From contig NZ_FOZD01000001.1 of the NCBI RefSeq assembly GCF_900113185.1, positions 2,542,001 to 2,606,000 of the forward strand: 64,000 nt of DNA, in the 5' to 3' direction. Below the pieces are notes generated by a model that worked only from the letters and a program-made list of their open reading frames with translations, searched no databases and was not told the origin of the DNA. A program made the position numbers and the translations under genes. Positions 1 to 14,680 of this stretch are shown here, piece after piece (the stretch's first letter is position 1; each line of letters begins with the position of its first letter). This stretch comes from Agromyces sp. CF514. GTDB taxonomy: Bacteria > Actinomycetota > Actinomycetes > Actinomycetales > Microbacteriaceae.

Positions 1-1013
1 GGAACCGCGATGAGCATGGTCATCAGGGAGAAGAACGGCAGGAGCACCGAACCGGTGACGTACATGTGGTGGGCCCACACCGTGACCGAGAGGGCGGCGA
101 TCGCGATCGTCGCATACACGAGCGTCGTGTAGCCGAAGATCGGCTTGCGGCTGAAGACCGGGAAGATCTCGGACACGATGCCGAAGAACGGCAGGGCGAT
201 GATGTAGACCTCGGGGTGGCCGAAGAACCAGAAGAGGTGCTGCCACAGGATGACGCCGCCGTTGGCGGGGTCGTAGATGTGGGCTCCGAAGACGCGGTCG
301 GCTGCGGCTGCCAGCATCGCGGCGGCGAGCACCGGGAACGCCATCAGCACGAGGATCGAGGTCACGAGCGTGTTCCACGTGAAGATCGGCATGCGGAACA
401 TGGTCATGCCGGGCGCGCGCATCGTGATGATCGTGGTGATGAAGTTGACCGCACCGAGGATCGTGCCGAAGCCGGACAGGCCGAGTCCCAGCATCCAGAG
501 GTTGCCGCCGACGCCTGGAGAGAAGGTCGTCGAGGCGAGCGGCTGATAGGCGAACCAGCCGAACGACGCCGCGCCCTGCGGGGTCAGGAAGCCCGCGACC
601 GCCATCAGCGAGCCGAACGAGAACAGCCAGAAGGCGAACGCGTTCAGTCGCGGGAAGGCCACGTCAGGGGCGCCGATCTGCAGCGGCATGAGCACGTTCG
701 CGAAGCCGGCGAAGAGCGGCGTCGCGAACATGAGCAGCATGATCGTGCCGTGCATGGTGAACAGCTGGTTGTACTGCTCGCGCGTCTGCACGATCTCGAG
801 GCCGGGCTCGAAGAGCTGGGCTCGGATGATCAGCGCCATGACGCCGCCGATGCAGAAGAAGATGAACGAGGCGATCAGGTACATGTACCCGATGACCTTG
901 TGGTCGGTCGACGTCACCCACTTGACGAGGATGTTGCCCTTGCGCTCGACCTTCGAGGCTCCGAAGGGAAGGCTGCTCGACTGCGGCCGAGCCGGTGCGG
1001 TCGTGGTGCTCAT
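1..1013 (-). CDS. ctaD: Cytochrome c oxidase subunit I (3' part cut by window edge)
   Basis: Catalytic, haem- and copper-binding subunit of the aa3-type terminal oxidase in the cytoplasmic membrane. Only the N-terminal ~337 residues lie in the window. Reading from 1013 the protein starts [11 protein letters not shown] and enters a polytopic region with the family sequences [25 protein letters not shown] and [20 protein letters not shown]; the last carries the copper-B histidine and the cross-linked tyrosine region. The start codon overlaps the ctaC stop by four bases (ATGA type), so ctaC and ctaD are translationally coupled in the usual actinobacterial order. The gene continues leftwards out of the window. 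Identity is clear from the motifs. Confidence 0.96.
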   Translation of the reverse strand, partial: MSTTTAPARPQSSSLPFGASKVERKGNILVKWVTSTDHKVIGYMYLIASFIFFCIGGVMALIIRAQLFEPGLEIVQTREQYNQLFTMHGTIMLLMFATPLFAGFANVLMPLQIGAPDVAFPRLNAFAFWLFSFGSLMAVAGFLTPQGAASFGWFAYQPLASTTFSPGVGGNLWMLGLGLSGFGTILGAVNFITTIITMRAPGMTMFRMPIFTWNTLVTSILVLMAFPVLAAAMLAAAADRVFGAHIYDPANGGVILWQHLFWFFGHPEVYIIALPFFGIVSEIFPVFSRKPIFGYTTLVYATIAIAALSVTVWAHHMYVTGSVLLPFFSLMTMLIAV

Positions 1014-1912
1014 TCGCCTTCGTGCTCCTCTTTCAATTCGGGCGCGCCCGTACCGGGCAGGTTCTGGTTGCGGTCGTACTCGTTCGAGAGCTGGCCCTCT
1101 TGGCCCAGGTCGCGCAGCGAGTCGATGTACGCGTCGTACTCTGCTTCGGAGACGACCTTGACGTTGAAGAGCATCAGCGAGTGGTACTCACCGCAGAGCT
1201 CGGCGCACTTGCCCTCGTACGTGCCCTCGCGTTCGGGGACGAACGACATGTAGTTGGTCTTGCCGGGGAACATGTCCTTCTTGTAGAGGAAGTCCACGAC
1301 CCAAAACGAGTGGATGACATCGCGCGACTCGAGCTCGATCTCGACATTCTTGCCGACCGGCAGGTAGAGCGTCGGGAGCTCGGACTGCACGAGCGAACCG
1401 TTGGGGCCCTCGTCGTCGAGCTGGCCCTGGATGCCGGGCGAGTACACGTCTTCGTTGACGTAGTTGAAGTCCCATGCCCACTGCTTGGCGATGACCTCGA
1501 CCTTGACGTCGATGTCGTCGTCGGCGAAGCGCTGCTCGATCGCCTCCTGATCGCGTGCGGTGAAGGCGAAGAAGCCCAGCACGAGGATCAGCGGAACGAT
1601 CGTGTAGAACACCTCGATCGGCATGTTGTAACGCAGCTGCACTGGGAGGCCGGTCTGGCCCTTGCGGCGACGGTAGGCGATGACCGCCCAGATCGTCAGG
1701 CCCCAGGTGATGACACCGACGACGAGCAGCACGATCCACGACGTGACCCACAGGCCCGAGACGCGCTCGGTGTGGTTCGTGACGGGAGGCTGCCCCTCCT
1801 CGAAGCCCGGCAGGAACCCGTTGAGCTGTGCCTGCGTGCACCCCGCGAGAACGAGGCTGAGTGACGCTGCGATCGGGATTGCAGCCCATCGGAGACGGCG
1901 GTTGTGGCGCAC
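1010..1912 (-). CDS. ctaC: Cytochrome c oxidase subunit II, lipoprotein
   Basis: CuA-carrying subunit that takes electrons from cytochrome c or the bc1 complex and passes them to subunit I. The 300-residue product has a lipoprotein signal peptide ending LVLAGC, with the lipidated cysteine at position 25. Two membrane helices follow (about 55-77 and 100-120), then an exported cupredoxin domain with the CuA ligand motif [12 protein letters not shown]. The start is GTG with a GAAAGG ribosome site 6 bases upstream; a longer frame exists upstream but lacks such a site. It overlaps ctaD by four bases. Length and topology are normal for actinobacteria. Confidence 0.96.
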   Translation of the reverse strand: MRHNRRLRWAAIPIAASLSLVLAGCTQAQLNGFLPGFEEGQPPVTNHTERVSGLWVTSWIVLLVVGVITWGLTIWAVIAYRRRKGQTGLPVQLRYNMPIEVFYTIVPLILVLGFFAFTARDQEAIEQRFADDDIDVKVEVIAKQWAWDFNYVNEDVYSPGIQGQLDDEGPNGSLVQSELPTLYLPVGKNVEIELESRDVIHSFWVVDFLYKKDMFPGKTNYMSFVPEREGTYEGKCAELCGEYHSLMLFNVKVVSEAEYDAYIDSLRDLGQEGQLSNEYDRNQNLPGTGAPELKEEHEGE

Positions 1913-1969
1913 CGGTGACCTTTCGGGAGACTCGAAGGCGCTTCACAGCGAAGCGCATGATCGTTGGAC

Positions 1970-1975
1970 AGCCTA
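1970..1975 (-). promoter_or_regulatory. Putative -10 element for ctaC-ctaD
   Basis: TAGGCT on the minus strand, about 58 bases before the ctaC start. The same hexamer recurs as -10 for several other genes here. No good -35 is visible, so this is a weak call. Confidence 0.35.
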
Positions 1976-2062
1976 CTCCGACTCAGCGCCGCCAGTGTGC
2001 ATCCCGGGTCCGTTTCGGGCCCTCGAGCGCGCAGAATTCGGTCACCATCTGCGCAAAGAAAG

Positions 2063-2093
2063 AAAGGGAGGCTGCCAGCGGCAGCCTCCCTTT
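2063..2093 (-). terminator. Intrinsic terminator downstream of erpA
   Basis: A perfect 14-bp inverted repeat (arms 2063-2076 and 2080-2093) with a 3-base loop. On the minus strand it is followed by a T-rich run (CTTTCTTT). It lies just past the erpA stop codon. Confidence 0.85.
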
Positions 2094-2113
2094 CGCGGGG
2101 TCTTGAATGATCC

Positions 2114-2464
2114 TCAGTGGAACGAGTCTCCGCAGGCGCAGCTGCCCTCGGCGTTCGGGTTGTCGATCGTGAAGCCCTGCTTCTGGATCGTGTCCTCGAA
2201 GTCGATCGAGGCGCCGTCGAGGTACGGCACGCTCATCTTGTCGACGATGACCTCGACGCCGTCGTAGTCGACGACGGCGTCGCCCTCGAGCAGACGCTCA
2301 TCGAAGTAGAGCTGGTAGATGAGGCCCGAGCAGCCGCCGGGCTGCACAGCCACACGCAGGCGGAGGTCGTCGCGACCCTCCTGCGTGAGCAGGCTGCGCA
2401 CCTTGTCGGCCGCGGGCTCGCTCAGCTTCACGCCGTGCGTGGTTTCGGTGATCGTGTCGCTCAT
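2114..2464 (-). CDS. erpA: Iron-sulfur cluster insertion protein (HesB/IscA family)
   Basis: A-type carrier that delivers Fe-S clusters to apo-enzymes in the cytosol. The 116-residue length is typical. The three conserved cysteines are present: C45 in GGCSGLIY and C109/C111 in the C-terminal CACGDSF motif. The start is preceded by GAGGAGAG. A TAGACT hexamer at 2507-2512 on the minus strand gives a plausible -10. It is a single-gene unit closed by the hairpin at 2063-2093. Likely clients in this window include LipA, which carries two 4Fe-4S clusters. ErpA and IscA are hard to separate by sequence; the symbol follows actinobacterial usage. Confidence 0.92.
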   Translation of the reverse strand: MSDTITETTHGVKLSEPAADKVRSLLTQEGRDDLRLRVAVQPGGCSGLIYQLYFDERLLEGDAVVDYDGVEVIVDKMSVPYLDGASIDFEDTIQKQGFTIDNPNAEGSCACGDSFH

Positions 2465-2540
2465 GTCTCTCCTCGGTGCGTCGAAGAACGCCTCATGTCT
2501 GGGTGAAGTCTAACCCCGCGTGCTGCGAAGAGGCCCGGAA

Positions 2541-3971
2541 TCAGGATGCCTCACTCCCCCGCGCGTCGAGGCGTGCGAGCAGCAGCGCCTCGCTGAGCAG
2601 TGCGCGCTTGAAGACGCCGAGGTGCAGCGACTCGTTGGGACTGTGCGCGCGCGAGTCGGGGTCCTCGACGCCCGTGACGAGGATCTGGGCTTCCGGGAAC
2701 TCGTCGACGAGCTCGGCGATGAACGGGATCGAGCCGCCGACGCCGATGTCCACCGGCGGCCGGCCCCAGGCATCCGTCATCGCGGCACGCGTGTCTGCGA
2801 CCGCCCAGCCGCTCGTGTCGACGAGGAAGGCCTGCCCGAGGTCGACGCCCTCGAAGCCGAGCTGCACGCCGAACGGCGCATTGGCCTCGAGGTGCGAGCG
2901 GATCGCGTCGAACGCCGTCGCGGCGTCCTGGCCGGGGGCGATTCGGGCGCTCACGCGCACGAGCACCTCGGGGACGAGCGTGTTCGACGCATTCGCGACA
3001 TCCGGTGCGTCGATGCCCGTGATCGTGATCGCGGGCTTGGCCCAGATGCGCGAGAGGATCGGGCCGTCGCCGATCGGCGTGACCCCGTCGACCAGGCCGG
3101 TCTCGGACCGGAGCTGCGCCTCGTCGTAGGCCGGCGGCTCGAGGTCGGCGCTCGTGAGCCCGTCGACGGCAACGGAGCCGTCGGCGGTCCAGAGCGTGTC
3201 GAGCAGGCGGATCGCCGCGAGCATCGCGTCGGGAACCGCACCGCCGAACATGCCGGAGTGCGACGCGTGCGCCAGCGTGCGGATGCGCACGTTGAACGCG
3301 ACCGCGCCGCGAAGGGCGACCGTGATGGCCGGCGTCTCGAGATCCCAGTTGCCCGAGTCGGCCACGACGATCGCATCGGCGGCCAGCAGGTCGCGGTTGT
3401 CGCGGAGGAAGTTCGCGAACGAACGCGACGCCCACTCCTCCTCGCCCTCGATGAACACCGCGATGCCGAGATCGAAGTCGCCGGCCGCCTCGGCGAAGGC
3501 TCGGATCGCACCGACGTGGGCCATGACACCGGCCTTGTCGTCGGCGGCGCCGCGCCCGTACAGGCGGTCGCCTCGCTGCGTGGGCTCGAACGGCGAGGTC
3601 TCCCAGTCGCCCTCCTTGCCGGGCGGCTGCACGTCGTGGTGCGCGTACAGCAGGACGGTGGGCCGCCCGTTCCTGGCGGGTCGACTCGCGACGACCGCGG
3701 GCTGGCCGAGCTCCGAGCCGTCTTCGACGGTTGAACGGCGGATGTCGACGAGGTCGAAGACGCCGGTGTCGCGGAGGAGCGCGGCCACGGCCTCTGCGCT
3801 CTGCGCGACGTGGGCCGGGTCGAACGCCGGCCAGGAGACGGACGGGATGCGGACGAGGTTCGCAAGGTCGGCGACGGTGGATGGGAAGCCGACGTCGACG
3901 GCGTCGCGGATCGCGGCGACGAGATCGACGGTGCCGGAGGATTCGTGATCGGTGGGCTGGTGCTCGGTCAT
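2541..3971 (-). CDS. M20 family metallo-dipeptidase
   Basis: Cytosolic zinc-dependent dipeptidase of the M20 (ArgE/DapE/CNDP-like) family, probably hydrolysing peptides or acyl-amino acids. The 476-residue protein carries the metal-binding motif HHDVQPP at about 121-127, the bridging aspartate in YGRGAADDK, and the catalytic glutamates in EGEEEWAS. The lid/dimerisation domain lies in the middle. There is no signal peptide. The start is ATG at 3971, with a TAAGAT hexamer 7 bases upstream and no Shine-Dalgarno site, which suggests a leaderless mRNA. It is divergent from the DUF3043 gene. The substrate cannot be read from sequence. Confidence 0.92.
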   Translation of the reverse strand: MTEHQPTDHESSGTVDLVAAIRDAVDVGFPSTVADLANLVRIPSVSWPAFDPAHVAQSAEAVAALLRDTGVFDLVDIRRSTVEDGSELGQPAVVASRPARNGRPTVLLYAHHDVQPPGKEGDWETSPFEPTQRGDRLYGRGAADDKAGVMAHVGAIRAFAEAAGDFDLGIAVFIEGEEEWASRSFANFLRDNRDLLAADAIVVADSGNWDLETPAITVALRGAVAFNVRIRTLAHASHSGMFGGAVPDAMLAAIRLLDTLWTADGSVAVDGLTSADLEPPAYDEAQLRSETGLVDGVTPIGDGPILSRIWAKPAITITGIDAPDVANASNTLVPEVLVRVSARIAPGQDAATAFDAIRSHLEANAPFGVQLGFEGVDLGQAFLVDTSGWAVADTRAAMTDAWGRPPVDIGVGGSIPFIAELVDEFPEAQILVTGVEDPDSRAHSPNESLHLGVFKRALLSEALLLARLDARGSEAS

Positions 3972-3976
3972 GCCGG

Positions 3977-3984
3977 TAATCTTA
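3977..3984. promoter_or_regulatory. Overlapping divergent -10 elements (dipeptidase and DUF3043)
   Basis: TAATCT (3977-3982, plus) and TAAGAT (3984-3979, minus) overlap in an 8-bp stretch. The minus element sits 7 bases before the dipeptidase ATG. The plus element gives a short leader carrying a GAGGGA site before the GTG start at 4010. Confidence 0.55.
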
Positions 3985-4009
3985 AGGGGAACCGATTCGA
4001 GGGATCCCC

Positions 4010-4591
4010 GTGGCCAACAACCCCACCAACAGCGAACAGCCGAGCGCCGAGACGCTCGAAGAGACGCAGGCGCGACTGAAGTCCGGCAAGGGCGCTCCGA
4101 CGCCCAGTCGCGCCCAGCAGGAGGCCGCGCGCAAGCGGCCGCTCGTGCCCGACGACCGCAAAGAGGCGAAGAAGGCGGCGCGCACCAAGGAGGCCGAGGC
4201 GCGCGAGCGCGCGCGGGTCGGCATGGCCGCCGGCGATGAGCGCTACCTTCCGCTGCGCGACCGCGGCCCGCAGAAGAAGTTCGTGCGCGACTACGTCGAC
4301 GCGCGCTTCAGCATCGGCGAGATCCTGATCCCGGTGATGTTCCTGGTCATCATCCTCACGTTCATCCCGAGCGCCCAGGTGCAGGCGATCGGCATCATCG
4401 CGCTGTGGTCCTTCTTCCTCGTCGCCGTGATCGACGTGATCATCCTCGGCGCGGTGCTCAGCCGCAAGCTCCGGGAACGCTACGGCGACAAGGTCGAGAA
4501 GGTGCGGTGGTACGCGGCGATGCGCGCGCTGCAGCTGCGCGTGCTGCGCCTGCCGAAGCCGCAGGTCAAGCGGGGGCAGTACCCGAGCTGA
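4010..4591 (+). CDS. DUF3043 domain membrane protein
   Basis: A 193-residue conserved actinobacterial protein of unknown function. The first ~75 residues are charged and Ala/Lys/Arg/Glu-rich, probably a cytoplasmic helix. Next comes the family signature RYLPLRDRGPQKKFVRDYVD, then two membrane helices (about 101-119 and 125-145) and a basic tail. GTG start with GAGGGA about 5 bases upstream. The divergent dipeptidase and downstream phosphodiesterase are its usual neighbours in Microbacteriaceae, as far as I recall, but that does not reveal its role. Family assignment is firm; function is unknown. Confidence 0.88.
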   Translation: MANNPTNSEQPSAETLEETQARLKSGKGAPTPSRAQQEAARKRPLVPDDRKEAKKAARTKEAEARERARVGMAAGDERYLPLRDRGPQKKFVRDYVDARFSIGEILIPVMFLVIILTFIPSAQVQAIGIIALWSFFLVAVIDVIILGAVLSRKLRERYGDKVEKVRWYAAMRALQLRVLRLPKPQVKRGQYPS

Positions 4592-4624
4592 TCGAAGCTC
4601 GACGCGTCGCGACGCGAATGCACG

Positions 4625-4659
4625 GAGGACGGCCGGCGGCGGATGCCCCGGCCGTCTTC
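4625..4659 (+). terminator. Terminator after the DUF3043 gene
   Basis: Arms 4625-4636 and 4648-4659 pair over 12 bp with one G-U. It lies between the convergent DUF3043 and phosphodiesterase genes and could serve both strands. Confidence 0.6.
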
Positions 4660-4701
4660 GGCATCACCGAGCGGATGTCGCGACGCCCGGTGCACGCGTC
4701 G

Positions 4702-5850
4702 TCATGCCCGTCGGAACGCGCCGCCCCTGACGAGCGGCACCCGCGTCTCCTCATCGGTGAGCGAGCCGTGCTGCCCGATCATCGACTCGGCCCTGCGATC
4801 GGGCTCGCGGGCGTCGTAATAGGCGATGCCGGCTCGGGCGGCGACGAGGATGTCCCCGATGCGGGGCCGCACGTCGTCGTCGACGGGTCCGTACACGCCC
4901 GCGTCGATCGCCTCGTCGCGGGAGAGCACCCACGCACGGTGCCCCTCGGCCTCGCGCCATCGGTCGAGCATGGCCGCCCGCTCCCCCGCGCCGAGGTCGG
5001 GCTCCAGGTACAGGGAGAGGAACCGGGGCTCGCCTCCGACGTGCCGGACGCCGTCGACGAGGTCCGGTCGCGAGTCGATCAGCACGTGGCGGTGGGCCGG
5101 CACGTCGACCACGCCGTGGTCGGCCGTGACGAGGAGTCCGGCCGTCCGCGGCATCCGCTGCTCGAAGGCGGCGATCTCGGCGTCGACCTGTTCGAGCAGC
5201 CCCAACCAGCGGTCGGACTCCCAGCCGTGCGCGTGCGACGCCTGATCGAGTTCGGGCACGTAGAGGTAGACGAGTCGCTCGGGGCCGCCGTTCAGCAGGT
5301 CGAGCGCCTCGGCGAAGCGGTCCTCGATCGACGCCGCGACCCGGTACTCGGCGCCCCGCAGCACGGCACGGGTGAACCCCGAGTCGGCGTACCGCGCGGC
5401 ACCGATCGCGAAGGTCTCGATGCCGCGGTCGGAGGCCTGCTCGAAGATCGTCGGGCAGCGCTGCCACGTCTCGGGCACCATCGCGGCATCCCACCCGCTC
5501 AACTGGTTGACGAGTCGATCGTTGGCGGCGTCGAGCGCCCGGTAGCCGACGAGTCCGTGCTCCCCGGGCAGCCGACCGGTCGTCAGGCTCGCGAGCGCCG
5601 CGGCGGTGGTCGACGGGAGCACCGTGCGGATCACGTCGCGCTTGGCCATGCGCGACGACAGGAACCGGGCGTGCCCGGCCCGCGCCTGCAGGTTCGAGGC
5701 GCCGAGCCCGTCGACCACCACGACCACGACGCCGGATGCCGCGGGCAGCCCGAACGGGTTCCCGACGCCCGTGAGGCTGGCGAGCGAACTGCCCATCACC
5801 CCGGTGGGGCGCGGAACGGCGTCGGTGGGCACCGGTAGCATGGCAGGCAT
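4702..5850 (-). CDS. Alkaline phosphatase superfamily protein / type I phosphodiesterase-nucleotide pyrophosphatase
   Basis: The 382-residue protein has the fold signatures of the nucleotide pyrophosphatase/phosphodiesterase branch. [13 protein letters not shown] near the N-terminus supplies a first metal ligand. The catalytic threonine lies in [18 protein letters not shown]. Late metal ligands are in [15 protein letters not shown] and TADHGVVD. I chose ATG at 5850 ([12 protein letters not shown]) because the longer frame runs back to the parC start codon region and begins with low-complexity Arg-rich residues. No signal peptide is evident. Homologues are annotated as alkaline phosphatase family proteins; the substrate (nucleotide sugar, phosphodiester or phospholipid headgroup) is not determined. 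Confidence 0.87.
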   Translation of the reverse strand: MPAMLPVPTDAVPRPTGVMGSSLASLTGVGNPFGLPAASGVVVVVVDGLGASNLQARAGHARFLSSRMAKRDVIRTVLPSTTAAALASLTTGRLPGEHGLVGYRALDAANDRLVNQLSGWDAAMVPETWQRCPTIFEQASDRGIETFAIGAARYADSGFTRAVLRGAEYRVAASIEDRFAEALDLLNGGPERLVYLYVPELDQASHAHGWESDRWLGLLEQVDAEIAAFEQRMPRTAGLLVTADHGVVDVPAHRHVLIDSRPDLVDGVRHVGGEPRFLSLYLEPDLGAGERAAMLDRWREAEGHRAWVLSRDEAIDAGVYGPVDDDVRPRIGDILVAARAGIAYYDAREPDRRAESMIGQHGSLTDEETRVPLVRGGAFRRA

Positions 5851-5927
5851 CGCGCCCAGTCTCGCACAGGCAGGGCGCGCCCTTCGTTCCCGCGTGCACC
5901 CCACGCCGCCAGCAGCAGAGAACACGG

Positions 5928-8402
<2,475 letters not shown>

Positions 8403-8412
8403 ACACCACCGA

Positions 8413-8455
8413 ACGAACGAACGCGGCGGGCCTCACGGCCGCCGCGTTCGTTCGT
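8413..8455. terminator. Bidirectional terminator between parC and parE
   Basis: A perfect 17-bp inverted repeat (8413-8429 with 8439-8455) and a 9-base loop. It sits between the stop codons of two convergent genes, so it can end both transcripts. Confidence 0.85.
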
Positions 8456-8472
8456 CTCACCTGGCCAGTCGG

Positions 8473-10551
<2,079 letters not shown>

Positions 10552-10696
10552 GTCGCACAAGCCTACTGAGCGCCACCGACCCTCGCGTGCAGGCGCTACG
10601 CGGTGAGCGAAATGCCCGACGGAACGGAAGGATCACCGCCGAAGACGTGTTTACATTGATGAACGGATTTCGCGCAGTGAGCCAGGAGGAGGAGCC

Positions 10697-10927
10697 ATGA
10701 CGCAGTACACCGAAACCGACGGTGCGGTCGATGCACTCGAGACCCCGTACGAGCTCACGGCCCTCGACCGCTGTGATGCGTGCGGCGCCCAGGCCTACAT
10801 CCGCGTGGTGGTGGGCACCGGCGAGCTGCTCTTCTGCGCCCACCACGGGCGCAAGCACCAGGAGAAGCTCTCGCAGATCGCGCACAGCTGGCACGACGAG
10901 TCGTCGCGGCTGGACGAGCGCGCCTAG
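10697..10927 (+). CDS. DUF7455 small zinc-finger-like protein
   Basis: A 76-residue acidic actinobacterial protein. The core RCDACGAQAYIRVVV has a CxxC pair, and LLFCAHHGRKH adds a Cys and His residues, together making a likely structural zinc site. No catalytic motif is visible. A strong ribosome site (GGAGGAGGAG) precedes the ATG. It ends at a strong hairpin. In actinobacteria it commonly sits next to topoisomerase and sigA genes. Its function is unknown; a small nucleic-acid- or protein-binding role is only a guess. Confidence 0.85.
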   Translation: MTQYTETDGAVDALETPYELTALDRCDACGAQAYIRVVVGTGELLFCAHHGRKHQEKLSQIAHSWHDESSRLDERA

Positions 10928-10945
10928 CACGACGCCTTCGAAACG

Positions 10946-10979
10946 CGAACGCCCCCGGGAGGACTCCCGGGGGCGTTCG
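10946..10979. terminator. Terminator between DUF7455 and gatD-like gene
   Basis: A 16-bp GC-rich inverted repeat (10946-10961 and 10964-10979) with a tiny central loop. It lies between convergent genes. Confidence 0.85.
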
Positions 10980-11014
10980 TCGTTCGTGCGGACGCGATCG
11001 ATGGTGCGCGTCGG

Positions 11015-11800
11015 TCAGGCTTCGTTCGCCGACGAGGGCGCAACGACGGATGACGCCACGACGGATTCGGTGTCGACGCCCGCTGCCGCCAGATGCGCAC
11101 GCCGCGCGTCGTCTGCGTAGCCGTCGACGACGAGCGTCTGCTCTCCGGGCGAGTAGTCGAGCCCGGCGCGTTCGGCCATGGCCCGCAGCATGCGGTCGGC
11201 GAGCACCGGGTTCTTCGCGAGCACGGGTCCGTGCAGGTGCGTGCCGATGACCTCGCCCATGACGACGCCCTCCTGCCCGGAACCCTGCGCGTTGCCCTGA
11301 CCCGAACGAACCCTCCCGAGGGGCGACCCCTCGGCGCCGACGTAGGCGCGCGCGTGGTTCTCGAAGCCGACCAGCAGCTCACGGGATCCGCGCTCGGCCA
11401 CGACGAGATCGCCGGTAATGCGCCCTTCGCGATGCGGCACGGCGCGGCCCGGCAGGATGCCGAGCCCCTCGATGTTCGTGCCGTCGGGCAGTTCGATGCC
11501 CCACGAGAGCAGTTCCCACCCGGTTCCGACGGCGAGGATCGGCACACCCTCGGTGCCCCATCGGCGCAGCTCGTCGTGCAGTTCGAGCAGTCGGGTTCGC
11601 GCGGCTTCGAGCGCGGCATCCGTGCCCGAGCCGATGACGACCGCGTCGACGTGGTCGGGCAGGTCGTCGCGGGACTCGACCGCGACCACGCGCGCGTCGA
11701 GGCCCGCCCAGGTCGCGCGCTGCGCGAGCACCGCTGCGTTCTCGGCGTCGCCGTTGGTGTTCTGCAGCGACGGCAGCAGCGTCGCGATCGTGAGGGTCAT
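11015..11800 (-). CDS. GatD-like glutamine amidotransferase homologue lacking the catalytic cysteine
   Basis: In classical systems GatD hydrolyses glutamine and feeds ammonia to MurT, which amidates D-Glu of lipid II. The 261 residues align end to end with that family: TNGDAENAAVL, ENHARAYVGAEGSPLGRV and the histidine motif GTHLHGPVLAKNP (His188/190). The nucleophile elbow, normally LAxCGGxQ, reads LAVGTGWE at 89-96, with glycine at the cysteine position and Glu instead of Gln. The whole protein has no cysteine. Glutaminase chemistry is therefore not expected. It overlaps the murT-like gene by four bases, so the two subunits are still co-made. I infer a structural or repurposed subunit; see findings. 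Confidence 0.85.
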   Translation of the reverse strand: MTLTIATLLPSLQNTNGDAENAAVLAQRATWAGLDARVVAVESRDDLPDHVDAVVIGSGTDAALEAARTRLLELHDELRRWGTEGVPILAVGTGWELLSWGIELPDGTNIEGLGILPGRAVPHREGRITGDLVVAERGSRELLVGFENHARAYVGAEGSPLGRVRSGQGNAQGSGQEGVVMGEVIGTHLHGPVLAKNPVLADRMLRAMAERAGLDYSPGEQTLVVDGYADDARRAHLAAAGVDTESVVASSVVAPSSANEA

Positions 11801-13068
11801 TCCGCTCCAGTGAGTCCGAGGTGCGCACGCGTGCGCCGCATCGAGTCGGCCGAGAAGACGATCGTCTTCGTTCCGGATGCCGGGGCGGGAGCCGCGAGGA
11901 ACTCGTCGACCGCCCGGGCGAGGTCGGGTTCGACCCGGTCGATCCCGACGCCGTCGTAGGCGAGCATGAGCGCCGCCTCGGCGGCCTTGGACCCGCTGAC
12001 GATCGAGACCCGGCCGAGCGACGAGGCGTCGGCGGGCCAGAAGTACGAGGGGTCGCGCACGTCGGAGCCGATCGCGAAGAGGATGTCGGAGGTGCCGGGC
12101 TCGATGCTGTCGACGTTGAGCTGGTAGCTCGCCGTGTTCTGCACGAGCACGAAATCGACCTCCTGACCGCGCACCTGCACGCGCTCGCCGCGCCCGAAGA
12201 CCGCGGGGATCGCGCTGAGCGCCGCCGCCGCGACGTCGCGGTCGAACCCGGCGCCGAGCACCGACTTCGCCGTCGTGTAGGCCGCGGTCGCATCGACCCC
12301 GTAGTGGGTGCCGCGAGCCGGAAGCGTGATCGCCACGGCAGTGCCGTGATCGTCGATCACCGCGGACCGGCCGTCGACGGACTCGAGCCGGACGCCTTCG
12401 CCCTCGGCGAGCCGCGCCTCGGCCGTCTTCGCGTAGCCGAGGCCGCGGGGTGCAGCGGCGACGACCGCCTCGGAGGCGCCGAACCGCTCGACCGCGACAT
12501 CCGCCCCGACTCGTGCCGCGAGCTGCTGGAGGTAGGCGTCGTCGGCGTTCACGATGACCGACCCTTGCGCGCGTGCCGCGATCCGCGCGAGCATGCCGGC
12601 GACCATCTCGGAGTCGTGGAAGCGGTCGACCTGGTCGACCATGACGTTCATGAGCGTCACGGTGCGGGCGTCGACCCCCTGCATGACGAGCGCGCCGTGG
12701 CCCTCGTCCATCTCGAGCACGGCCATCTCGCCGGGTACGCGGCCCAGCCAGTCGGCGCGCTCGAGCAAGGCCGAGGTGAGGCCCTGGCTGATGTTGGCGG
12801 TCGAGGGGTTGGTGAACACGTCGACGCCATGGGCGCGGAGGATCGCGACCAGCATCTTCGTGGTCGTCGACTTGCCGCTCGATCCGGACACCACCACGAG
12901 CCCCTGCGGGAAGCCCGACAGGGTGCGCTTCAGGTAGCCCGGCGCGAGGCGGTTGACGACCAGCCCCGGAACGGCCGATCCGCCGCCCGGCTTGCGCAGC
13001 CGTGCGGCGAATCGGGTGAGTCTGCCGGCGAGGATCGCCGGCCCGTAACGAAGAGAACCAGCGGACAC
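11797..13068 (-). CDS. MurT-like Mur ligase homologue without the zinc ribbon
   Basis: Mur-ligase-fold ATPase of 423 residues (Mur ligase middle domain plus DUF1727 C-terminal domain). The P-loop is SGSSGKSTTTKM at 61-72. FGRGERVQVRG at 291-301 matches the MurT hinge. Differences from known MurT: no Cys4 zinc ribbon after the FG motif near 197 (the protein has no cysteine), the usual LTNLFRDQLDRYGE region reads LMNVMVDQVDRFHD, LxKNPAG reads LVQNTASY, and the NDxxADGxDxSWxWD region reads GSDVRDPSYFWPAD. GTG start lies 7 bases after the sigA stop. It is cotranscribed with sigA and the gatD-like gene. It probably still ligates something to a peptidoglycan precursor, but not necessarily ammonia. 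Confidence 0.85.
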   Translation of the reverse strand: MSAGSLRYGPAILAGRLTRFAARLRKPGGGSAVPGLVVNRLAPGYLKRTLSGFPQGLVVVSGSSGKSTTTKMLVAILRAHGVDVFTNPSTANISQGLTSALLERADWLGRVPGEMAVLEMDEGHGALVMQGVDARTVTLMNVMVDQVDRFHDSEMVAGMLARIAARAQGSVIVNADDAYLQQLAARVGADVAVERFGASEAVVAAAPRGLGYAKTAEARLAEGEGVRLESVDGRSAVIDDHGTAVAITLPARGTHYGVDATAAYTTAKSVLGAGFDRDVAAAALSAIPAVFGRGERVQVRGQEVDFVLVQNTASYQLNVDSIEPGTSDILFAIGSDVRDPSYFWPADASSLGRVSIVSGSKAAEAALMLAYDGVGIDRVEPDLARAVDEFLAAPAPASGTKTIVFSADSMRRTRAHLGLTGAE

Positions 13069-13075
13069 CGGCGGC

Positions 13076-14374
<1,299 letters not shown>

Positions 14375-14680
14375 TGGTTGAACCTCTCCTACATCGCACG
14401 GCGCATGCCCGGCAGGGGTCGCGGCTCGTGGTGGGTCCGATCGTTTTCGGACACTATGAGGACCCATGTCAAGTCCGCGACCTCGGCACGCGAACGTGCC
14501 CGCGGACCAGAACGGGTCCTTCTGCCATTATACAGCCGTCAACTGCGCCTCACGTCCACGCGGGCATCGCGTTTCTCCCGGATCGCGGCCCCGGGCACCC
14601 GCAGACTCCCTCATGACAACGCCGGCCGCGGCATCCGCATTCCCGAGGATGGCTCATGCAGGCGACGAGAACCGGGCGGA
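14375..14680 (-). promoter_or_regulatory. sigA upstream region with consensus -10
   Basis: This 306-base gap holds no gene. A perfect TATAAT on the minus strand (14532-14527) has TGGACG 20 bases upstream as a poor -35 and would give a ~145-base leader for sigA. A TTGACA sequence on the minus strand (14472-14467) lies closer to the gene but has no well-spaced -10. Confidence 0.5.

Noticed and set aside
14467-14472. Consensus TTGACA on the minus strand upstream of sigA
   Set aside because: No -10-like hexamer at 16-19 bases; the TATAAT at 14527-14532 is further upstream, so the two do not form one promoter.
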